Positions 10,373 through 23,897 of a stretch of 64,000 nt of DNA are shown here, in pieces. The translations under genes were made by a program, and so were the position numbers. Source of the DNA: Ureaplasma urealyticum serovar 8 str. ATCC 27618. GTDB lineage: Bacteria > Bacillota_I > Bacilli_A > Mycoplasmatales > Mycoplasmoidaceae. Position 1 is the first letter of the stretch, and each line of letters starts with the position of its first letter. Below the pieces are notes generated by a model. The model was not told the origin of the DNA. It ran no database searches and saw only the letters and a program-made list of their open reading frames with translations. The stretch spans positions 62,001-126,000 of the forward strand of contig NZ_AAYN02000002.1 of assembly GCF_000169535.1 (NCBI RefSeq), in the 5' to 3' direction.

Positions 10373-13300
10373 ATGAAAAAAAGTAAATTTAAAATTATAG
10401 GTTTTAGTGTTTTTGGTGTTATTTTAACTAGTGCATTGATTCCTTTTTTAATAACATGTTCAAAACAAAATGATCAAAAAACAAAGATTAATTCTCAAAA
10501 ACAAAAAACTAATACAGATCTTGAAGCTAAAAGTGTTAATTTTGATTTAAAAAATAATGTTTTTGATAAGGATATATCAAAATTTGTATTAAATTTTAAT
10601 ACTAATAAAGAGAGTAATTTACAGGTCGTAGCCACATTTGATGTTTTTGATAAAAATAATAAATTATTAAAAACTATTAAATCAAATAAGGTTAATTTAG
10701 TGAGTAAAAAATTTGTTTTTGATAACTTAGATGAAAATGTTAAATATCAATTAAAACAAATTGATTTTTATGATCCAAAAGATCTTAATAAAGTTATTTA
10801 TACAAAAAATGATCTAGCATTTAATTTTGAAACAAAAATCGATGATAGTGTTGCAAGAACAGTAGAATTAATCATTATTAATGGATTAAATGGTTTTGTA
10901 GATGAACAAGTTATACCAGATTATAGCAAACGAACTTCATACTTAAAAGCACCAGGCTTAATTAGAATATTAAATGAAATTAATAAAATTAAAAAAGAAC
11001 GTGGTGCTAACAATGTTGCTGTTGTTATGGGTGGTAATAACTATTATGAAAATAATAAATCATCACTAACGAGAGCACAATATACAGCAGCAGCTTTAAA
11101 ATTCTTAAATCCTATTGCTACTAGTATTGCAAATACTGATTTAAATTGAGGTTATGATTTAGTTGATGAAAAAACTAAACACTTTAAAGAATATATTAAA
11201 ACTTTATATAACAACGATGGAATTTTATCTGTTAACTCTTATTTAAAAAGTGGCGAACAAACTATTGCAATGGCAAATAATTCAAAAATCATTAATTTTA
11301 ATGGTTTTAAATTAGGTTTAGTTGGAGCTATGAGTAATTTAGTTAACTTTGGCTCTAATATTAATTTAACAAAAGACATTAAATGATTTAGCAATGAACA
11401 AACTGCTAATTTAATTAATGCTGAAGCTAAAAACCTTAAAAATCAAGGGGTACAAAATATTGTTTTATTATCAAGTTTTTTAGCTGATAAATCAAAAGAA
11501 AATAATAGTTTAGTCAGTGATCAAAAATCATTTTATAAAGAAGCAGCTCGTATGAGTAAATTATTAGATAGCAATATTAATTTAATGACAGCATCTAATC
11601 CTTATAAATCATTTAATATTATTACTAACAACAAAGACAATCAACCTCTAACTGTTGTTCAATCAAAACCAACTAGTGGTTTTGTACGTTATATGATTAG
11701 CTTAAATCCTTATAATCGTATTTTAAAAACTGAAACTAAACTAGTTGATAAACTATCAACGAGTGGGGATGAAAAAGGTTATAACTACACAACACATCAA
11801 GATTTATTAGATCCTCAAAAAAATCCTGATTTTAACGATAACTTAGTTGCATTAAATAATTTTATTAATAACTATAAAGATCATGAATATGAACAATTAG
11901 CACAAAAAATATTAATTAAAAATGATAAAAATGTGGAATTATATTCATCAACATATACATTAAGTTCTTTAGGTGGATTTATAAGTGATATATTAGCAAA
12001 ATACTATCAAGCGCCTTTTTATAACAAGCAAACACATGCTTTTGAATTCAAACAAACACAAGCTGTTATTTTAGCACCTAATGCTATTCGTTCATTAATC
12101 TCTGCAAAACCTATTAAATTAGAAAACTTAAACCAAATTCTACCTTTTAATGACACATTAGTATCAGGAGAAATAAGTGTTAAAGATCTTAAAAAATTCT
12201 TAATTAATAGTCATAGAACCCAACATTATAATGAGCCATATCAATTTAGTGATACTTTAAAAGTTGAATACGAAGAACAAGTAAAAACTAATAAACCAAA
12301 AAAGAAAACAACAAAAAAACAAAAGCAAACAAGTGATCAAAAATTAGATGATGTTGTTTTAAGTAATCCAAAAACAATTATTAAAATATCTTTAAAAAAT
12401 GCTGATGGTACATATACAGAATTAAACGATAATCAAAAAATTACAATTTCAGTAATGGATTCAATTCTAAAATATAACAAAGGATTTAAAGAAGCAATCT
12501 TAAATAAAACATACGCTGATCAAACTAATATTCGTGATTTACTAAGAGCTTATTTACAAAAAGAAACGCAAATTGATGAAAAATACAATCAAAAAACTTT
12601 CTTTAAAAACGATCAACGTTTTATTAATAAAAATCAAGCAAATCCAACAAGTACACCAGTTTATAATCACATTAATGAAAGTATTAATAATAAACAAGCA
12701 AATCATTTAAGAATTGGTCATTGAAACGTTTTACATCAAACTGGTTTAAACGATGCTAAAAATTATGCTTTAGCAAAAACAATTTTATTTAATAAATATG
12801 ACATCATTGGTTTAACTGAAATTTGACCAGCTCAAGGCGATAATCAAGAACAAAATAATTTACCAGTAGCGTCAATTGTTAAATATATGAATCAACTAAG
12901 TGGATCAAATGATTATGATTTTGTAATTAGTGATAATCTTAAGGGTGATGAAAACGATAAATTAGCAACTAATAATCATACAAGTACTGAACGAATAGGT
13001 ATTATTTACAACAAAAAGAAAGCTAATCCAATAGCGTTTGCAGACAATAAAATTGGTCATGTTTACTCAAATCCATTAGAAGATGGTAAATACGAAAAAC
13101 AACAAACTAATTATTCACGTCCACCGTATGCAATTAAATTTGCTTCAGTTGGGGAAATTAAAAATGATTTTACACTAGTGTTTGCACACCTTGATAGTCC
13201 TGGAACTTATCCATCAGAAACAAAATATCAAAAGAAGGAACATTTACTAAAACGTACAGAATTAGTTAAAGAAAAAGCAATCTCATCAAACCAAATGATT

Positions 13301-13777
13301 AATAAATACGAACAAGGAAGTCGTGAAGTTGATGATGCTGAACGATTAGTTAAAGTTATGGAAGAAATTAAAAAAATCGATAACAATAAAGATGATGATT
13401 ATTTCTTCATGGGTGATACTAATATTCGTTTACATAATCAACAATGAGTATTTAGAACATTCATTCAAAATGGTTATAGTAGTGTTTTTGCAGACAACGA
13501 TTTATTTAAATCATCATTGAGTGGAAATCCTGGAGAATTTGCTAATTCATACGATAAAATCTTTTCGCAAGTTAATGGATTAACAATTTCTAATCCAAGT
13601 ATTTATGATTTATGAAATGCATATGAAGATCAAATTGTTGATCAAGTATGATTAAAAAAAGTACGTGCACTAAACCCGCATGAATTCCATGATAAACTAT
13701 TTTATATTCGAAACGATATTTCAGATCATGCGCCTACATATTTTGATTTAGGTTTAAATAAAGACGATTCTAAATAA
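10373..13777 (+). CDS. Lipoprotein: inactive 5'-nucleotidase-like domain fused to EEP nuclease
   Basis: The gene encodes 1134 aa, continuous through many TGA codons to TAA. A signal segment ends with lipobox LITC at Cys29. Residues about 160-600 follow the 5'-nucleotidase plan, including a C-terminal part with NAIRS and ILPFNDTLV, but the metal-binding spots are changed: INGLNG near 167-174 in place of TNDxHG, GGNN near 220 in place of GD, and no GNHE or GHSH. Residues about 778-1134 are an endonuclease/exonuclease/phosphatase domain with the expected HWN (Asn785), Glu816, His939, GDTN (Asp1015, Asn1017) and SDH (1117-1119). The nuclease part thus looks active and resembles mollicute membrane nucleases that degrade outside DNA for nucleotide uptake. 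A Lys/Thr-rich linker lies near residues 640-655. The gene stands alone between two terminators. Confidence 0.8.
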
Positions 13778-13785
13778 AATTAATG

Positions 13786-13819
13786 ACCACTAGTTTAACA
13801 AACTAGGGGTTATTTTTTT
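13786..13819 (+). terminator. Rho-independent terminator after nuclease lipoprotein
   Basis: ACCACTAGTTT (13786-13796) pairs with AAACTAGGGGT (13800-13810) with one mismatch and a three-base loop, followed by a T tract. Confidence 0.8.
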
Positions 13820-13864
13820 ACTAAATGTTATAATAATACGTATTGATTATCAAGGAATAAAAAT

Positions 13865-14089
13865 ATGGCATTAACAATTGTTTTAATCTTGTTTAGCGTT
13901 TTAGCTTTAGTAATAGGATTATTATTATCAAGAACATCACCATCTGGTGGTTTATCAAGTTTAAATGGGCAAGATTTAGAAATTTTTAAGAAAACAAAAG
14001 ACCGTGGCTGAATTAAAGGGCTACAAGTTTTAATGTTCTTATTAACAATTGTCATGATTTTAATAATAATTTTTTATAGAGTGAGCTAG
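13865..14089 (+). CDS. secG: SecG protein-export subunit
   Basis: This small gene encodes 74 aa, starting at ATG 13865 after an AAGGA ribosome site and ending at TAG 14089; one Trp is TGA. It has two hydrophobic helices (about residues 2-20 and 48-70) joined by a polar loop. The loop starts with Ser-Gly-Gly-Leu and continues with a Phe-Lys-Lys-Thr-Lys-Asp-Arg-Gly block, the typical SecG signature. SecG assists SecYE in moving proteins through the membrane. The gene abuts rnr (stop 14089, next start 14090). The order secG-rnr-smpB is widespread in Firmicutes, which supports the call. Confidence 0.88.
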
Positions 14090-16255
14090 ATGAGTGATTT
14101 AACGAAACAAACTATTATCGAAATAATTTCTAAAGAAGAGCGACCTATTCCAGCTGCGATTCTTGCTAAAAAAGTGTTAGAAAAAACACCAACATTAAAT
14201 AAAACAAATATTTATAAACTAATTGATTTATTAATTGAAGAAAACACTATTAAAAGATTAGAAAATAACCGTTTAGTTCTTGGTTATTTAGATTATGAAT
14301 TTGATCATGAAATAAAACAAGGTACAATTACAATCAATTCAAAGGGTGATGGCTTCATTAAAGAAGATGGCACTGAAATTGAATATTATGTTAACAAAAA
14401 ATATTTAAATGGTGCTTTAAAAAAAGATTTAGTTAAATTTGTAAAACTAAAAAAAGAACCAAAAAACAATCTTGAAGATGCTGCTGTAATTGAAGTTGTT
14501 GAACATGCTAAAGATCATTATGTTGGTCAATTCGTTACTCTACCAAATGGTGGTTATTACATTGTCGTTGATGATCCTTTATTTTATTTAAATATAAGTT
14601 TAAAAGACACAACTGGCTTAGTTAATGGCCATAAAATTCTTTTTAAAATCATTTCACAAACAACAAAAGACGCAGTTGCTGAACTAGTACATATAATCGG
14701 TCATAAAAACGACGTTGGTTCTGATATTTTATCAATCGTTTATGATAATGGAATTGATCCTATTTTTAATCCAGATGTTGTTGATTTAGCTTCTAAATTA
14801 GAATTTCATGTTGATGAACATCAAAGTAAAATTCGACGTTCTATAATTGATCGTGAAATTGTTTCAATTGATCCAGTTGGTTCAAAAGATATTGATGATG
14901 CAGTTTATGTTAAAAAACTAAATGATAATCGTTATTTTTTAGGTGTTTCAATTGCTGATGTTAGTTTTTATGTTCAGCCAAATACTATTTTAGATGAAGA
15001 CGCTTTTAAAAGAGGTACATCAACTTATTTAGTTGATCGTGTTATTCCAATGTTGCCTCACAATATATCTAATAATATTTGTTCATTAAATGAAGGTCAA
15101 TTTCGAATGTGTGTAACATGCGATATGATAATTGATAAAAATGGCAAAATTTGTTGACAAGATGTTTATCCTGCAATCATGAAAAACTATCGTCAAATGT
15201 CATATGATGAAGTTAATGATTTTTTTGAAGAAAAATCACGTTTTGAATCAGCAACGTTAACAATGAAAGAAATGTTGCTAGAAGCAAAAGAACTACACCA
15301 TATTTTAAGAAATAAAAAAATTAAAGATGGTTATGTTGATTTTGATATTAAAGAACCAAAAATAATCTTAAATGAGCAAGGTGTTCCAGTTGATATTAAA
15401 ATCTATGAACGTAAAACTGCTCAGATGATGATTGAAGATTTTATGATTGCTGCTAATGAAGCTGTGACAATGTTCGCTGAACAACAAATGAGTCAAACAC
15501 TAAAAGAATTTAATTTAGAAATGCCTTTTATTTATCGTGTACATGACAAACCTTCAATTATTAATTTACAAAAATTTGAAGTTGAAGCTAAAAAATTAAG
15601 TTTTAATATTTCACATGATTTTGAAAATATTCAACCTAACACTATTTCTAATTGATTAAAAATGAATGATAATCATGCTAATTTACCACTAATTAGTAAA
15701 CTATTATTACGTTCAATGGCTAAAGCTTCATATGAAATTATTAATACTGGTCACTTTGGTTTAGCATCAGAAAATTACACACACTTTACTTCACCAATCC
15801 GGCGTTACCCTGATTTAATTGTGCATCGTTTATTATGAATGTTTGTTTTTGATCCTCAAAGTTATACAGATAAACAACGAACTGAATTAGTTAATAAATT
15901 AAAATTAATTACTGAAGAATCAAATAAAAATGAAGTCATTGCTGTTAAAACAGAACGTGATGTTAACGCTGCTAAGTTTGCAGAATACATGAATTTACAT
16001 ATTGGTAAAGAATTTGTAGGTGTAGTTACTACTGTTTCTAGTTTTGGGCTTTTTGTTGAACTTGAAAATACAATTGAAGGTTTAATTAGAATTAAAAATT
16101 TAAAAGATGATTTTTATGATTTTATTCCTGAAAATATGACATTAGTTGGTCAAAAAAGAAATAAAGTCATTACTGTTGGTAATAAAGTGCGTGTTCGTGT
16201 TATTGAAGCTAATAAAACAACAAGAAAAATTGATTTTGAATTAGTTGCTCAATAA
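14090..16255 (+). CDS. rnr: Ribonuclease R (3'-5' exoribonuclease)
   Basis: The gene encodes 721 aa when read through TGA codons, a usual length for RNase R. An N-terminal winged-helix region (about 1-65) and cold-shock/OB domains come first. The RNB catalytic domain includes [14 protein letters not shown] near residues 260-275, whose Asp residues bind magnesium, and later [17 protein letters not shown]-terminal S1 RNA-binding domain (about 640-720) begins near [15 protein letters not shown]. It degrades structured RNA from the 3' end and takes part in RNA quality control with tmRNA-SmpB. It follows secG without a gap and smpB lies downstream. Confidence 0.95.
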
Positions 16256-16266
16256 AATTAAAAAAT

Positions 16267-17028
16267 ATGAGTTGAAACTCAACTAAAGATTGATTTTTTA
16301 AAAACATTAATACTACTAACTCACAAACTAATTTAAAAGTTAGTGGTGTTTATCTACTCTATATTAACCATAAAAATTTAAATAATCGTATTATTCCTTT
16401 TTATGTTGGCAAATCAAATGATATTTATCAACGTTTTATTCAACATAAGAATGCATTAAATAAATTAATCAATTTGTACAACGCTGATTATGATCATCGT
16501 AGTTTTTATTTACATTATCACCAAGCAAAACAAAGTGGTAAACACTTGTATTCAAAACTCTTTTATTACTTAAAAGAAAACCAATTATCAATTAATGATT
16601 TAAAAGTTATTTGCTTATGGCATGGTGAACAAGCATTATTAGTTGAAAAAGAACGTTATTTTATTGAACAAAGCAAAGCTTATGTTTATGGTTTTAACCA
16701 ATTACCTTTTATTTCACAAAGTTATGCAGTTTTAAAATTTGAAGAAATGTATCAAAAAACTAACCAAGTTGATTTAAATCAATTACTAATTGATGGAATT
16801 AGTGTATTAAATCATTTTGAAACTAGTTGATTAGACTTTGGTTATGGTGTTTTTAATATCCATGAATTTATAAAATTTGGATTATTACAAAAACAAGCTT
16901 TTAAACAACGTCAAAGGATTCGTAATCAACATTTTGACTTATCTTTATATAATGAATTTATAAATAAATTTGATGCTTTTTGTGATTTTTGAAAGCAAAT
17001 TAAATTGAAATATAGTTTTGAATTTTAG
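16267..17028 (+). CDS. GIY-YIG domain protein
   Basis: The gene encodes 253 aa from ATG 16267, 11 bases after rnr, to TAG 17028, with several TGA (Trp). After a short polar leader the sequence VSGVYLLYI is followed about ten residues later by PFYVGKSNDIYQRFIQH, which matches the GIY and YIG strands plus the conserved Arg and His of GIY-YIG nucleases. Further on, a Glu in LVEKERYFIEQ and the Asn in YGFNQL sit where the metal-binding Glu and the final Asn are expected. A C-terminal extension of about 90 residues is basic and of unknown fold. It is inserted between rnr and smpB. An endonuclease role on DNA or RNA is likely from the motif; the substrate is unknown. No sign of intron or mobile-element flanks was seen. 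Confidence 0.7.
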
Positions 17029-17155
17029 TTTAATTTATGTAAAAAATGTTACATTTTTACAAAAAATATTACTTTTTTTGTGATTTAAATTTTTTTAAAC
17101 TAATAAACTTTACAATTTATCAAAAGAAGAAAGGCTTTTTACTAATATTTTAATA

Positions 17156-17581
17156 ATGATAGTATCAAATAAACATGCGCGTCGAAATTATGAGTTGCTA
17201 GAATTTTTTGAGTGTGGAATTGTTTTAAAAGGAACTGAAGTTAAATCAATTTCACGTGCTAATTGTTCAATTAATGAAGCCTATGTGCAAATAGTTAAAA
17301 ATGAAGCTTTAATTTTAAATATGCACGTTGCTAGTTTTTTTGAAGGTAATAACTTTAATCAAGACCCTTATCGAAATCGTAAATTATTATTGCATAAAAA
17401 AGAAATTATTAAGCTTCAACATTTAGTACAAACACAACGAATGACAATTGTACCAACTAAAATTTATTGAAAAAATAATAAATTAAAAGTTGAAATTGCC
17501 TTGGCAAAAGGAAAACAACTTCATGATAAACGTGAAGATTTAAAAAAAAGAGACTTAGCGCGAGAATCGCGCTTATTTTAA
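17156..17581 (+). CDS. smpB: SsrA-binding protein SmpB
   Basis: The gene encodes 141 aa, read through one TGA. It contains the family blocks GIVLKGTEVKS, then INEAYVQI, a Tyr-Arg-x-Arg-Lys-Leu-Leu-Leu-His segment, and a basic tail ending ARESRLF. SmpB carries tmRNA to stalled ribosomes for rescue and tagging of the unfinished protein. The start follows an AT-rich gap of 127 bases. The only good purine ribosome site lies about 25-30 bases upstream, so translation initiation here is unusual. No tmRNA gene was recognised in the window. Confidence 0.93.
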
Positions 17582-17600
17582 TATTAAAGGGAGGATTTAA

Positions 17601-19340
17601 ATGAAAAGTGCTTGAAAAGTTTTACTTGGAAAACATAAATTATTGTTTTCTTTTATTTTGTTATTAAATTTAATCCAAGTTTTATTAGTAATTGGTTCAC
17701 CCCTTTTATTATCAATTCTTAATAATGGAACTTATGCATCAACAACTGCTGACGCTTTCATTTATGGTGGTATTTTAATTGCTATGGCGATTGGTTGAGC
17801 GATATTTTCGATTTTTACAAACTATGTTTCAACAATTTTTCAAACAATTGTTGAGAGTCGTTTGCAAATGAAAATTTTTGAAAAAACAATGTTTTTAACT
17901 TATGCTGACAAACAAAAATTTAGCCAATCTATTTTATTAACAACTTCTGTAAAAGACGTTGAAGAACTTTCAAAAACAATTATTTTTTTAACAAGACCAG
18001 TGATTATGGGAATTTTTTATTTCATTGGTGCGATCGCATTATTATTTGTTATTAGTGGTAATTTATGACAAGTACCACTGACTGTTGTTCTAATGGCATT
18101 ATCAACAATTGTTGTTTTTATAGTTGTTTCAAAATTTAATGCTAAAAACTGAAATAAAATGCGTAATGCTAACGATGAATTAGCAAAAACATCATTAGAA
18201 AATGTTAATGGTGTAAAAGTCATTCGTTCATTTTTATTAGATGCATTTTTTTTAACAAAATTAGATTTTAAATGAAAAGATAATGTTTCTAAATCAATTA
18301 TTGCCAATCGAGTTAGCAAGGTAAGTATTGCTATTGTTATCTTTATTATTTATATTATTACCCCTGTTGTTTTAATTATTGGAATTTGTACTAATTCTAT
18401 GAAAGCAACAAACATTTTATCAATTATGCAATCAACTAACTTGTTAGTTTTAGGAATTGCTATGATTGGGTTTGGTAGTGAACAATATTTTAGAGCTACA
18501 GTAAGTATTAAAAGAATTAATGATTTAATCTATTACAAAAACAAAATTACTTACAAAGGTACTAAAGAAATTGTTAATAATAATATTGAATTTAGAAATG
18601 TAAGTTTTAGATATGAAAATTCTAAAAAATGAGTTTTAAAAAATGTTTCTTTTTCAATTAAAGATACTGATCGTGTAGGGATTATTGGAACTACAGGAGC
18701 TGGTAAATCAACATTGCTTAAATTATTAATGCACCAATTAGAACCAACTAGTGGCGGAATTTTTGTTGATAATATTGCTTTAAAAGAAATTAAAAAAACT
18801 AGCTTACAACATGCTTTTAGTGTAAACGAACAAGTTCCTTCCCTTTTCTATGGTACGATTCGTGAAAACATATTATTTGGTTTAAAAAATATTAGTGATG
18901 ATCAAATTGATCAAGCAATTACAATTGCTCAAGCTAAAGATTTTATTGAAACTAAAGAAGATAAATTAGAATCTATGGTAGCACAAAGAGCTCAAAACCT
19001 ATCAGGTGGTCAAAAACAACGTTTAGCAATGTCAAGAGCATTGCTACGTGATGCTAGAACTTTAATTTTAGATGATTCAACTAGTGCATTAGATATGATT
19101 ACTGAGAAAAAATTCTTAACAGCTTTAAAACAACAAACTAAGTTTAAAAACTCAATTATTATTGCCCAAAGAATTAGTAATATTTTAGATTGTGACAAGA
19201 TTATTGTAATGGATAAAGGAAAAATTGTTGGTATTGGCGATAATGACACATTACTTAAAACTTGTGCAATTTATAAAGATATTTATCAACAACAAATAAA
19301 TGGAGGTTCAAAACATGAATCAACAGTCTCAAACAATTAA
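17601..19340 (+). CDS. Heterodimeric ABC exporter, subunit with degenerate Walker B
   Basis: The gene encodes 579 aa, with a GGGAGGA ribosome site before ATG 17601. Six membrane helices (about 15-310) are followed by an ATPase domain with Walker A GTTGAGKST (363-371), signature LSGGQ (467-471) and Walker B ending LILDDSTS. The catalytic Glu is Asp here (residue 492), and the switch His is Gln (523). Such changes mark the degenerate half-site of heterodimeric exporters like LmrCD or TM287/288. Its partner is encoded by the next gene, which it overlaps by 26 bases. Substrate unknown; multidrug, lipid or peptide export are possible. Confidence 0.9.
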
Positions 19341-21111
19341 GCCTGTAAGTAAACTTCATTTAATTTATTATTATTTCAAAGATTTTAAAAAATCATTTAT
19401 TGGTTTATCAATTGCTATTGTTCTTTGATTAGCAGCAACTATTGCTGCAACCTTTTTATTACAAGAAACTGTTGATAAGTACGCTGTTGCTAATGGTGTT
19501 GTTGATACAGTAGTTAAAATGTGTGGTGGATTAATAGGAATTTATTTCTTGTCATTTATTTTCTTATTAATTATGAATGAATTTGCCATTCGTATATCTT
19601 TTAAAATTGAATCACATTTATCAATGATGGTAATTAATCGCATTCGTTACTTGCCAATGAAATATTTTGATGTTAATAAAAGTGGTGAAATTTTTACTAA
19701 AACATTAAGCGATCCAACAAGTGTTCAAGATGGAATTGTTAATTTTTATATTGAATTAAATAAAACTTTTTTTGGTGCTCTTGGCTTTGGAATTGCTTTA
19801 TTAGTAACAAGTCCTTATATCGCTTTAATTGGTATTGCTATTTACACTTTAGTAATGTTATTTAATATTTTAATCTTTAAAAAATCACGTCAATTAATGC
19901 GTAAAAAACGTCAAGACTTTGGTGAAATGAATGGTTATATTGAAGAAATGATTCATGGTCAAAATGTTGTTGCTAATTTTGATGAACAAGCTTACTTTGT
20001 TAAAAAATTAGATAACATGATTAAAAATTTATATAAAAATTGAGTTAAAGCTCAATATAGTTCACAAATTATTTTTCCATGAAGTATTTTTTCAATGCGA
20101 TTAATGAACGCTGTTTTAATCGTATCTTATTTATTAATTTCTATTAAAGGAATTCATTTACCAGGAATTGTAAGTAATATTGATCCAGTAACAAACATGA
20201 TTTCTTTTGGAGGATTAGTAAGTATTTCATTATTTGGTAATTTCTTCTGTGATAACTTTAGTCAATTGTCAAACGCTATTCCTATCTTCATTATTGCAAG
20301 AACATCACTTGCTAAAATTGATGAAATTGTTAAAACACCAAACGAAATTGATTGAGATGAAAAATTAGTAATTGATGATTCACAAGGTATTGAGGTGCGT
20401 TTTGAAAATGTTAACTTTAATTATTCAAAAAATAAACCTACTTTAAAAAATATTAACTTTGTTGCTAAGAAAAACCAAAAAATTGCTATTATCGGACCAA
20501 CAGGTGCTGGAAAAACAACAATTACAAACTTAATCAACAAATTCTATGATATTAATAGTGGTCATATCTATTTTAATGATGTAGATATTACAAATAAATC
20601 ACGAGCAAGTGTTCGTGAGCATATTTCGATTGTTTTACAAGATCCTTTCTTATTTAGTGAAAGTATTTATGAAAACATTAAAAAAGGTAAAATGAATGCT
20701 ACAAAAGAAGAGATTGTAGAAGCTGCTAAAAAAGCGCAAGCCCATGAATTAATTCTTTCATTTGAAAAAGATTATGGCACAGTTATTAGTGAAAAACAAA
20801 GTTTATCACAAGGTCAAAAACAATTAATAACAATTGCACGTGCAATTGTTTCTGATGCTAAAATCATTATTTTAGATGAAGCTACAAGTTCAGTTGATAC
20901 TCAAACTGAACATAAATTACAATTAGCAATTAATAACTTATTAAAAGGTCGAACCTCATTTGTTGTTGCTCATAGATTATCAACAATTATTAATTCTGAT
21001 TTAATTCTTGTAGTTAAAGATGGCGAAATTATTGCCCAAGGTAATCATGATTATTTAATTAAAAATTCTTCTTTCTACCAAGATCTTTACTATACAAATT
21101 TTGCTGAGTAG
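19315..21111 (+). CDS. Heterodimeric ABC exporter, catalytic partner subunit
   Basis: The gene encodes 598 aa, beginning inside the end of the first subunit gene with its own GGAGG site. It has an N-terminal membrane domain of six helices (about 25-330). The ATPase domain carries Walker A GPTGAGKTT (394-402), an unusual signature LSQGQ (497-501), Walker B ending ILDEATSS with Glu522, and a normal switch in VVAHRLST. The normal Walker B with an altered signature complements the first subunit: together they give one canonical and one degenerate ATP site. A strong hairpin terminator follows. This is a membrane exporter; its cargo cannot be read from the sequence. Confidence 0.92.
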
Positions 21112-21123
21112 TAATAATAGTGT

Positions 21124-21170
21124 AATATTATAAAGGTGGTTAAAAAACACACATTTATAATATTTTTTTA
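21124..21170 (+). terminator. Terminator after ABC exporter operon
   Basis: A perfect 11-base inverted repeat, AATATTATAAA (21124-21134) and TTTATAATATT (21154-21164), precedes a T tract. Confidence 0.75.
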
Positions 21171-21186
21171 ATAATTAGGAGAATTT

Positions 21187-21981
21187 ATGACATCATTAGA
21201 AATAACGACATTGGTAATTAGTCTTCTTTCATTAATTGCTACATTGTCGATTTCTTTTAATATTTATTTTATTGAATTAAGAAAACAACGTGAACGTAAA
21301 ATTGAACGTTTACAACAAGAAGCAAAACAATTTATTATTCATAACTTAGATGAAAAAGATTATATTGCTTTATGTCAATTTATTTATAAACTATACAAAC
21401 ATGATAAGCACACAAGAAAAATTCATCGTGAATTTGTATTACTAAATGAACCTGTTCAAAAAGAGGTCTTTAAACAATTAGAGATTACAAATATTGTTGA
21501 TTTTAAAGATAATGAATGAATCAACAAAAAGTTTAATACGTTAAAAGAAATTGTTAACGACTATCAATTAGGTAATTGAGATGATTATAAATTTTATGAA
21601 CATTTCAATCTTGCTTATTCGATGTTTAGAGATCAAAAATATGATGAGATTCTTGAAGAATTAAAACAAGATCAATTTGGTGGTAAAAATTTATCATTCC
21701 ATGAATATTTAAATGAATATACGCATCGTAGCAAAGAAAGTAATATGCTTGCGCCAATTGATTATTTTATTGAACAAAATAATCTAAAAGAAGTTTTTGA
21801 TCGTAAAAAACATGCAACTTACAAACTTTATTTACTTGATTTAATTTTAAATGAATTGTGTCGTTCAATGATTAATGATCATCGTATCAATAGTGAATTT
21901 AAGCATTTTGATTGCGAAGTTGTTTATGTTGAAGATTTATATTTAAAAGTCTTATATAAACTTTATTTTCAATTGAACTAA
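21187..21981 (+). CDS. Hypothetical protein with N-terminal membrane anchor
   Basis: The gene encodes 264 aa, with a ribosome site AGGAG directly before ATG 21187. One hydrophobic segment (about residues 6-28) is followed by a strongly charged helix rich in Arg, Lys, Glu and Gln (about 33-55). A largely helical cytoplasmic domain rich in Tyr, Asp, Lys and His follows. There is no lipobox and I recognise no enzyme motif. The topology (single anchor, charged coiled stretch, soluble domain) fits a membrane-tethered cytoplasmic protein. It lies between a terminator and lysS and appears to be transcribed alone. Function unknown. Confidence 0.7.
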
Positions 21982-22058
21982 TACTTTAGTTTAATTATGA
22001 TTATTGAATTTATGCGATAATAAGAGATAGTGTATTTAGTACTGGGTGATAATTATTT

Positions 22059-23540
<1,482 letters not shown>

Positions 23541-23548
23541 AGTAATAA

Positions 23549-23585
23549 AAAAGATTGAGCACACTAATTGCTCAATCTTTTGTTT
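23549..23585 (+). terminator. Terminator after lysS
   Basis: The perfect arms AAAAGATTGAGCA (23549-23561) and TGCTCAATCTTTT (23569-23581) surround a seven-base loop. Confidence 0.88.
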
Positions 23586-23619
23586 TATAAATAGTAAAAT
23601 TAAATTTTAATCAATTTAA

Positions 23620-23873
23620 TTACAATAGTGAAATTTCTATTTTATTAATTTCGTAATTGAATTCTCTAATTTTTGATTCTAATGATTTTCTTTTTTGATT
23701 TAATTTTTTAATTTTTGATAAAATCTATTAATAAATAAACTAAACCTATTGGTGGAATAAACAAAAATAGCTATTCTCCTCATAAATTCCTCTTTATATT
23801 TATCTAATTCAAACTCAAAATCATTAACTTTTTGTTTTAACTCTATTAATTTAGCCTTTTGTTCGTTAATCAT
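23620..23873 (-). pseudogene. Broken small gene for a coiled-coil/membrane protein
   Basis: On the minus strand, an ATG at 23873 with an AAAGG site opens a charged helix of about 30 residues rich in Lys, Glu and Leu. A hydrophobic stretch FLFIPPIGLVYLLIDFI follows, but in the next frame. A third frame then holds a Lys/Glu-rich helix that ends at TAA 23620. The three parts together would make a small protein (about 84 aa) of helix, membrane segment, helix. The changes of frame fall in A/T runs, so it is probably a decayed gene. It could also be two unrelated short frames, but the shared charge pattern and shared strand argue for one former gene. Confidence 0.45.
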
Positions 23874-23897
23874 ATTTAACCTTTAAAAAATGGAATT

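Noticed and set aside
17029-17155. AT-rich gap before smpB as a place for a tmRNA or other RNA gene
   Set aside because: It is only 127 bases with no tRNA-like ends or stable stems beyond short AT pairs.
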